This document shows positions 1 to 4,920 of a stretch of DNA of 6,577 bases, piece by piece. The notes beneath the pieces are model-generated. The model was not told the DNA's origin. It did no database searches and saw only the letters and a program-made list of their open reading frames with translations. Every line of letters begins with the position of its first letter. Within the stretch, counting starts at the first letter, position 1. The DNA comes from Candidatus Omnitrophota bacterium (lineage in GTDB: Bacteria > Hinthialibacterota > Hinthialibacteria > Hinthialibacterales > JAKPRU01): assembly GCA_029557025.1 (NCBI GenBank), contig JAKPRU010001124.1, positions 1-6,577 on the forward strand. Reading direction: 5' to 3'. A program made the translations under genes and the position numbers.

Positions 1-2
1 TG

Positions 3-809
3 GCTGCAACCTACCTGCGGGGGATTCGGTTTGTTCAAGCGCCGACCACTCTTCTGGCGCAGGTCGATGCCGCCGTCGGTGGAAAAACCGGCGTGGACCA
101 TCCGAAGGGGAAAAACCTCATCGGCGCGTTCCACCAGCCCAGCCTGGTTCTGATCGATCCCGCCACGCTCAAAACCCTTCCCACACGGGAGATTCTCTGC
201 GGCCTGGCGGAAATCATCAAGCATGGAATCATCGGGGATCCCAAGATATTTGCATTTGTTCAGAAGAACCTTCGCGAATTGCTCTCGGTCGATGAGGAAA
301 CTTACGCGGACCTAGTTGCTCGCAACTGCCGGTTTAAAGCCAAAGTGGTGGAGCAGGATGAAAAAGAAGGCGGATTGCGCGCCATCTTGAACTTCGGGCA
401 CACCATTGGACATGCGATTGAATGCCTCACCGGATACACACGGTATCTTCATGGGGAAGCGGTTGCCATCGGGATGCTGGCCGAGACTCTTATCGGCGTT
501 CGGATGGGAATCTCTTCGGAAGAGTTGTTTGAAGAGATCTTTGCGGTAATCCGTGATGCGGGATATCCGCTCGACCTGCCCGATGTTTCTGCCGAGCAGA
601 TTGTCCAGGCCATGCGACGCGATAAGAAAGTCTTGCTGGGAACCATCCGCATGGTCATTCCCAAACGTCTCGGACAGATCGAGGTCCGCGAAATCAAAGA
701 GGAGCGACTGATCCTGGAATCCTGGAAAGACTTGCAGAGTCGGCTGCGAACGATCGGAACTTCCGACAAGATGGATGCCCCAACCCGTAATGTGGGGGCC
801 ATAACCTGA
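3..809 (+). CDS. aroB: 3-dehydroquinate synthase, N-terminus cut by window edge
   Basis: This enzyme converts DAHP to 3-dehydroquinate, the second step of the cytoplasmic shikimate pathway, using NAD+ and a divalent metal. The frame is open to the left edge. The 268 visible residues lack roughly the first 90-100 of a typical ~360-residue AroB. Diagnostic motifs are LAQVDAAVGGKTGV (about 18-31), HPKGKNLIGAFHQP (33-46), GLAEIIKHG (67-75), NFGHTIGHAIE (130-140), YLHGEAVAIGM (148-158) and the late MRRDKK motif. By family knowledge the metal ligands are Glu70, His133 and His150 of this fragment, and all three are present. GGKTG and GKN favour true dehydroquinate synthase over related sugar-phosphate cyclases such as 2-epi-5-epi-valiolone synthase. 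About 25 residues follow the usual C-terminus and look like an unconserved tail. No other shikimate gene is in view; the next gene starts 24 bases downstream on the same strand. Confidence 0.95.
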   Translation, partial: AATYLRGIRFVQAPTTLLAQVDAAVGGKTGVDHPKGKNLIGAFHQPSLVLIDPATLKTLPTREILCGLAEIIKHGIIGDPKIFAFVQKNLRELLSVDEETYADLVARNCRFKAKVVEQDEKEGGLRAILNFGHTIGHAIECLTGYTRYLHGEAVAIGMLAETLIGVRMGISSEELFEEIFAVIRDAGYPLDLPDVSAEQIVQAMRRDKKVLLGTIRMVIPKRLGQIEVREIKEERLILESWKDLQSRLRTIGTSDKMDAPTRNVGAIT

Positions 810-833
810 GACCTTGTTTTCGACAACACATTC

Positions 834-2117
834 ATGACCCGAATTGCGATTGTATCGACAGAGCTCCCCGCGTTTCTGCCTGCCCCGACAGCCGGTGGCG
901 GTGTGCGGATTGGGGGGATTGGAGCCGGACTTGCCGACCGGGGACATGAGGTCCTCTATTTCGTTCCTCAATCCGTTCTCGGAGAAATCACACACGAGCA
1001 GGTGCGCGTTTATCTTCCCGAAACACTGGATCGCACTCTTGCCGAGTCCGGGATAGAAATCGCCCTGTTTGAGCAATGGCAGCCTCTCTCGTTCCTGAAA
1101 GAGCGCCTGGAAATTCCGACTGTTGTGGACTTGCCCGGCCCGCTTTTGTTGGAGTATCTGTGGCGGGAGCCGGGGGCCGTAAACCGGCATATCATGGACA
1201 AGATCCGTTGCCTGTCTCTTGCGGATGCGTTCCTGATCGCAACACCGCGCCAGGAGTATTACTACGCGCCCTGGCTGCTTCTTGCTGGTGTGGATCTGAC
1301 AAAGCGGCGTCCCATTCTCTGCCCGTTCGGTTTGCCGCTCCTGCCGAAATGCCGACAGGGAGTTGTGGCCGATGAACCACGGATTTTCTTCGGCGGTGTT
1401 TTCTGGCCTTGGCAGAATCCGGCCCCGGCGCTGCGCATTGTCCTGGAGCGGATGAATCGCCTCCGACGGGGGCAACTTGTCATTGTCGGTGGCCCGCATC
1501 CGTATCACAGCCATCCGCACACCGAGGCGGAATTGTGGGACATCCTGGACAACCTGCACACATCGTTTCTCGGAACCCTGCCGTTTCAGGATTATGTGAA
1601 TGAACTGCGCCATTCCGCGGTGGCCCTGGATATCGGACCCTCCACGATAGAACGCAGCATTGCCTGTCCGCTTCGAACCGGCACGGCGCTCTGGGCGGGG
1701 ACGCCCGTGATGATCTCTCCTGACTCCGCTTGGGCGGATGGTGTCGCTCAGCATAATGCCGGGTGGATCATCCCCAGCGCGACAGATCCGCTGTTTATCG
1801 AAACAGTGGATGCCATCCTCAAAGAATCGGTCGATATTAAAATCCGCAGCGCAGGAGCGCGTACCCTTACCGAACAGGCTCTCGATGCAAAAATAAATGC
1901 CGCCGATCTGGACCGATATCTTCGTAATCCCCAGCGCAGGGAAGTCTCTCCCACACGACTTGACAGCCGGTCTGTCGAGCGTGAAGACCTGCTCCGTCTG
2001 TTGCAGCGAAACATAGCGGAGTTGGAGCATCAGCGAGACTGCTTGCAGGCCGATCTCGATTCGATCCGCTCTCATCCGCTTTTCCGACTCTACAAACGAT
2101 TGCGAACATTCATCTGA
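834..2117 (+). CDS. GT-B-fold glycosyltransferase (GT4-like) with C-terminal coiled-coil tail
   Basis: This is a probable cytoplasmic or membrane-associated glycosyltransferase, moving a sugar from a nucleotide donor to a growing glycan. It has 427 residues. The N-terminal Rossmann-like half starts TRIAIVSTE and has a glycine-rich segment (GGGVRIGGIGAGLADRGHEV, 21-40), as in GT4-type acceptor domains. The donor half begins near 183 with FFGGVFWPWQNP, then LVIVGGPHP (215-223), FLGTLPFQDYVNEL (245-258) and a nucleotide-sugar loop around PLRTGTALWAGTPVMIS (279-295). The classic GT4 E-x7-E pair is incomplete: Glu273 is present, but Arg281 sits where the second Glu is expected. Residues 378-427 are charged and leucine-rich, predict a coiled coil, and end in a basic segment (SHPLFRLYKRLRTFI), a tail common on polysaccharide-locus glycosyltransferases and possibly membrane-binding. 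The ATG at 834 fits the beginning of the Rossmann strand but has no clear Shine-Dalgarno. Donor and acceptor cannot be read from sequence. No transmembrane helix is evident. Confidence 0.85.
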   Translation: MTRIAIVSTELPAFLPAPTAGGGVRIGGIGAGLADRGHEVLYFVPQSVLGEITHEQVRVYLPETLDRTLAESGIEIALFEQWQPLSFLKERLEIPTVVDLPGPLLLEYLWREPGAVNRHIMDKIRCLSLADAFLIATPRQEYYYAPWLLLAGVDLTKRRPILCPFGLPLLPKCRQGVVADEPRIFFGGVFWPWQNPAPALRIVLERMNRLRRGQLVIVGGPHPYHSHPHTEAELWDILDNLHTSFLGTLPFQDYVNELRHSAVALDIGPSTIERSIACPLRTGTALWAGTPVMISPDSAWADGVAQHNAGWIIPSATDPLFIETVDAILKESVDIKIRSAGARTLTEQALDAKINAADLDRYLRNPQRREVSPTRLDSRSVEREDLLRLLQRNIAELEHQRDCLQADLDSIRSHPLFRLYKRLRTFI

Positions 2118-2122
2118 AAGGA
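2117..2122 (+). promoter_or_regulatory. Ribosome binding site for the DUF1080 gene, overlapping the upstream stop
   Basis: AAAGGA lies six bases before the ATG at 2129, and its first base is the last base of the glycosyltransferase stop codon (2115-2117). This supports the chosen start and makes translational coupling between the two genes plausible. Confidence 0.6.
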
Positions 2123-2128
2123 ATCTTT

Positions 2129-2191
2129 ATGAAAACACACACGCTTCTCCTGGTTACGCTGTTCCTGTTCATCGGGACAACTGTTTTTGCT
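2129..2191 (+). other. Sec signal peptide of the DUF1080 protein
   Basis: The first 21 residues contain Lys2, the hydrophobic run LLLVTLFLFIG and a small-residue VFA site just before Gln22. There is no Cys after the site, so a lipoprotein is unlikely. Confidence 0.85.
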
Positions 2192-3271
2192 CAGGGTCAG
2201 GCTTCCGACCAAGGATTTGTACCGTTATTCAACGGGACAAATCTAAGCGGCTGGCAGCTCGCGGGCGGAGAGAAAATGTCGTTCTCCGTGCGGGATGGCG
2301 CGATCTATTGCGACGGGAGTGCGAACTATCCGCACTGGCTTCGGACGGAACGCATGTTTGAGAACTTTGTTCTTCGTTTCGAATTCAAAGTCCCCGGCTG
2401 GTGTGAGAATGGCTTGTATATCCATGCGCCCCTGTTCGGGCGTTGTTCGAATGTGGGACTCGAATTTCAGATCAGTCACGATGTCGGGACCGGCATAAAA
2501 TCCACCGGCGCGATTTTCCCCGTTGTTCCTCCCATGGTGGCGGCCGCCAAAGACAAGAACCAATGGAATTCGGCGGAAATTATGATGAATTGGCCGATCT
2601 ACCAAGCCACTCTGAACGGCCAGGTCATTCAAAATGTCAACCTGGAAGAACACCCGGATCTCCAATATCGACCACGTTCGGGATATATCGGTCTTCAGGA
2701 CAACGGATGGGAAAGCTGGTTCCGCAATCTGTCCATCCGGGAATTGCCGGGGCAGGAGCAGTGGATTTACCCGCTGAACGGCAAGGACCTGGATGGGTGG
2801 GAACTGCTCGGCAGACATGCGCCGAATGGAGGAGGGCAGTGGCGTATGCAGGACGGTGTGCTGGTTGCATCCAACGGCGACGGTCATCTGGTGAACAACC
2901 TGGAGTTTGAGGACCTCGAAATTCAACTGTACGTCCGCACGGAGGACATCGCGAATGGCGGGGTCTTTTTCCGCTGGAACAATGAGAAAGACCGAGGGTA
3001 TGAGATCCAGATTTTCGACAATCCCGATGCCAACCACCAGACCGGTAGCCTTTATGGAATTGAGCGTGCGAGCCACATGCCGGTGCGGTGCGGAGAATGG
3101 TATCCCTTGCAGATCATTGTCAAAGGGCCACGCTGCATTGTCCGGCTGAATGGGGAGACCGTGATCGATTACGACAAACTGGAGATTGTTCGGCCGGGGC
3201 ACATTGCGCTGCAAATGCACAAGGAAAACTCCACGATCCGGTTCCGTGATCTCCGCGTGAAGAGGTTATGA
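2129..3271 (+). CDS. Secreted tandem-domain DUF1080 / 3-keto-disaccharide hydrolase family protein
   Basis: The 380-residue protein has a signal peptide and two DUF1080 (Pfam 3-keto-disaccharide hydrolase, concanavalin A-like fold) domains. Residues 1-21 are a basic start, a hydrophobic core and a VFA/Q signal peptidase I site, so the product is periplasmic or secreted. Domain 1 (about 29-206) opens with GFVPLFNGTNLSGW, continues with NGLYIHAP and GLEFQISHD, and closes with GYIGLQDNG and FRNLSIREL. Domain 2 (about 211-380) repeats the order: IYPLNGKDLDGW, NGGVFFRW, YEIQIFD, TGSLYG, RLNGETVIDY, GHIALQMH and FRDLRVKRL. Some characterised family members cleave 3-keto-glucosides; others have no known activity, and domain 1 is more divergent, so it may be a binding module. 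The family is abundant in planctomycetes, verrucomicrobia and related phyla. The gene starts 11 bases after the glycosyltransferase stop and is probably co-transcribed with it. Family assignment is firm; substrate is unknown. Confidence 0.9.
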   Translation: MKTHTLLLVTLFLFIGTTVFAQGQASDQGFVPLFNGTNLSGWQLAGGEKMSFSVRDGAIYCDGSANYPHWLRTERMFENFVLRFEFKVPGWCENGLYIHAPLFGRCSNVGLEFQISHDVGTGIKSTGAIFPVVPPMVAAAKDKNQWNSAEIMMNWPIYQATLNGQVIQNVNLEEHPDLQYRPRSGYIGLQDNGWESWFRNLSIRELPGQEQWIYPLNGKDLDGWELLGRHAPNGGGQWRMQDGVLVASNGDGHLVNNLEFEDLEIQLYVRTEDIANGGVFFRWNNEKDRGYEIQIFDNPDANHQTGSLYGIERASHMPVRCGEWYPLQIIVKGPRCIVRLNGETVIDYDKLEIVRPGHIALQMHKENSTIRFRDLRVKRL

Positions 3272-3302
3272 ATCCCTGGATCTGGTGATACATCTTTCCG
3301 GG

Positions 3303-3350
3303 TGGCACCGGCATCTTGCCGGTGATTGTGGCACCAGCCTCCTGTCGGTG
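3303..3350. repeat. Two tandem copies of a 22-base palindromic intergenic element
   Basis: Copies at 3303-3324 and 3329-3350 match at 18 of 22 positions and are offset by 26 bases. Each starts TGGCACC and ends CGGTG. The element resembles the dispersed hairpin repeats I recall from verrucomicrobial, planctomycete and related genomes, where spurious translations such as GTGILPV or GKMPVPP recur. Both of those appear here when the first copy is read in the two directions. Membership of a genome-wide family is inference. Confidence 0.6.
3306..3324. terminator. Perfect hairpin in repeat copy 1, possible bidirectional terminator or mRNA 3' end
   Basis: CACCGGC (3306-3312) pairs perfectly with GCCGGTG (3318-3324) across a five-base loop, giving a seven-bp stem that is five GC pairs. 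It lies 35 bases after the DUF1080 stop and 86 bases beyond the ligase stop on the other strand. No T tract follows directly; TTTT occurs only after copy 2, near 3353. Stabilisation or termination of the converging transcripts is possible but not shown. Confidence 0.35.
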
Positions 3351-3409
3351 GCCTTTTCTCCCCTTCTCCTACCAGGGCGATGGTTGGAATGTGAGTTCCG
3401 ACACCCGCA

Positions 3410-4822
3410 TCAGCGCCCCATTACCACACCCGTGCCCAAATTCGCCATGCCTCTCCTGTTATGAGTCACAATCTTGCCTGCAATGTGATTCCGAACTTCC
3501 ACGGGCAGTGCCCCTGTCGCCTTCCGGGCGTGATAAAGCGTCGCATAGGTGATGCCAAGAAATGCCCAGAAATAAAAACCGAAAATCCTCTCCTGAAAAA
3601 GACAATGAACCACATTGGCGATGAACCCCAGAAAACAGCCTAGAAGCAATGAGTCCCAAGGCTCGCCATGCCGAATCCGAATCGCGGCCTGGAGATGCCG
3701 ATACACGGTGATCAGCAGAAACGCGGTCGCAAACAAACCGGCCAAGCCCGTTTCCGCCCCGAAACGAAGGTAAAAATTGTGGGGCGTGTGAGATCGGCTC
3801 AGGAGATCCTGAAGGGTCGGATCACCCACATACGGGGCATATTCGTGGTAATAGGAGGAATAGTTTCCCAGCCCGACACCGTTGAACGGGTGAGCCAAAA
3901 TCATCCTCAGTCCCACTTGCATCAGGTACTTTCGGCTGTTGATGGAAGAACGGACAGTCTGCTCTCCCGGAACGGCCGGATGCGTCAATCCTTCAAGCGT
4001 TGAGATACGTTGCTGGGCGAACGGGGAAAACAAAAGCGCCTGGTAGAAAACAAATGCCAGCGTTCCCACAGCAATCAGCGCCCGTATCTTCTGCCTCATC
4101 GGGAACCGCAGCAGCATCACTGAAGCGGTTGCAAAAAGCGAAACCCATGTCCCGCGTGTGCCGGCAAACACAATGGCAATCAGAAGAACCGGCAATAAGG
4201 CCATCACCCAACCGCCCCAAGCGAAACGTTTCCTGCTGAAAAACAAAATACACACGCAGATACAGATGATCGGCTCAAAATAAAAACCGATTTCATTGGA
4301 GGATAGCCATGTGATATCCCAAATCTCGGCAGAACGAGGCGCAAAACCTGCCCGGGATGCGCGGATCACCATCAGAATGGCACAAATCCCGGCGTTGAGC
4401 GCGTTGCCGATCAGGAAACTCTTATACACGTTGGAAGCAAGCAGGGCATTCACCACAATATAAAAAAAGAGAAAATAACAGCACCAGCCGGCAAGAAACT
4501 TCAGCCCCTGCGTGGGGTAAGTCGTATCGAGCAGAGATAGAAGACCGGCAATAAGAAAGAATGCACAAGCAGAGAATAACGGGATCTGCTTAATTGGCGA
4601 CTGAGAGGAGGTCAATGACTTGCCCACATAAGCGAACCCGGCCAGCAAAAAGGCACAAAGAAATCCATAAGGAATCTTGGATGTGTATACGTCCTCAAGT
4701 GTGCGCGTTCCGAAAAATCGATTTGTGAAAAACGCAATAAACGGAAACGCAAACCACAACCAGGACGGTCGAGAAAGACCGACCAGCAGTAGCGGAATCC
4801 CTGCGAGAAATAGAATCTCCAT
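3410..4822 (-). CDS. O-antigen ligase / polymerase family membrane protein (Wzy_C / WaaL-like)
   Basis: The 470-residue polytopic inner-membrane protein belongs to the O-antigen ligase superfamily, which transfers undecaprenyl-linked glycan onto lipid A-core or another acceptor, or polymerises repeat units, on the periplasmic side. I count about 12 hydrophobic segments, roughly between residues 1 and 263 and again from 354 to 430. They flank one large polar loop (about 264-353), as expected for the catalytic periplasmic loop. Family-type motifs are FAGTRGTWVSL (219-229), HPFNGVGLGNY (311-321) and SHTPHNFYLRFGAETGLAG (344-362), with conserved-looking His348 and Asn349. The start at 4822 is the only ATG, GTG or TTG before an in-frame stop at 4883-4885; a weak AAGG lies 11 bases upstream. 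About 40 hydrophilic residues follow the last helix. Ligase and polymerase cannot be told apart by sequence alone, so no gene symbol is given. The presumed upstream gene ends 98 bases away on the same strand. Confidence 0.88.
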   Translation of the reverse strand: MEILFLAGIPLLLVGLSRPSWLWFAFPFIAFFTNRFFGTRTLEDVYTSKIPYGFLCAFLLAGFAYVGKSLTSSQSPIKQIPLFSACAFFLIAGLLSLLDTTYPTQGLKFLAGWCCYFLFFYIVVNALLASNVYKSFLIGNALNAGICAILMVIRASRAGFAPRSAEIWDITWLSSNEIGFYFEPIICICVCILFFSRKRFAWGGWVMALLPVLLIAIVFAGTRGTWVSLFATASVMLLRFPMRQKIRALIAVGTLAFVFYQALLFSPFAQQRISTLEGLTHPAVPGEQTVRSSINSRKYLMQVGLRMILAHPFNGVGLGNYSSYYHEYAPYVGDPTLQDLLSRSHTPHNFYLRFGAETGLAGLFATAFLLITVYRHLQAAIRIRHGEPWDSLLLGCFLGFIANVVHCLFQERIFGFYFWAFLGITYATLYHARKATGALPVEVRNHIAGKIVTHNRRGMANLGTGVVMGR

Positions 4823-4920
4823 CCGGCCGGATACCTTAATGGGAGAGACAGAAAGAATCGTGCGCTTTCGATGGGACTTCGTTTACTCCGACGATGCCCG
4901 GACACCCATTCCGTTTCCTG
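4823..4920 (-). other. 98-base spacer between the propeller gene and the ligase gene
   Basis: Read on the - strand, it leads into the ligase ATG. I see no convincing -35/-10 pair and no hairpin with a T run. A weak Shine-Dalgarno-like AAGG (4834-4837) lies 11 bases before the start. A perfect 12-base palindrome, ATCCGGCCGGAT (4821-4832), overlaps the start codon. Whether the ligase is read through from the upstream gene or has its own promoter cannot be decided. Confidence 0.5.

Larger units (their letters stand above)
3272..3409. other. Convergent intergenic gap
   Basis: These 138 bases separate the stop codons of two converging genes. The middle holds the paired palindromic repeat described separately; the flanks (3272-3302 and 3351-3409) show no supportable gene. 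A terminator would be expected here. The only strong hairpin is followed by mixed sequence instead of a long T run, so a classical intrinsic terminator is not evident on either strand. Confidence 0.6.

Noticed and set aside
93..95. GTG as the start of aroB
   Set aside because: The reading frame continues upstream to the window edge and encodes the conserved LAQVDAAVGGKTG motif, so this codon is internal Val.
312..2075. A 587-codon open frame on the - strand opposite the end of aroB and the glycosyltransferase gene
   Set aside because: Its codons are exactly in register with the sense codons of both genes, so it stays open simply because those genes rarely use TTA, CTA and TCA. The translation has no recognisable domain and would span two well-supported genes.
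2243..3220. A 325-codon open frame opposite the DUF1080 gene
   Set aside because: Again codon-register complementary to a strongly supported gene; no domain or signal is seen.
3500..3516. A possible third, degenerate copy of the palindromic repeat inside the ligase C-terminal tail (encoding part of TGALPVEV)
   Set aside because: The similarity is limited to a short GGGC/GCCC stem and a few flanking bases, and it lies within an intact reading frame. It is too weak without genome-wide comparison.
3316..3552. A 78-codon + strand frame starting in the palindromic repeat
   Set aside because: Its beginning is the typical spurious translation of the hairpin repeat and its end lies antisense to the ligase gene; no coding signal.
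4612..4905. A 97-codon - strand frame overlapping the start of the ligase gene
   Set aside because: It is an alternative frame of the ligase coding strand rich in Arg, Phe and Ser; the overlapping frame has clear membrane segments and family motifs.
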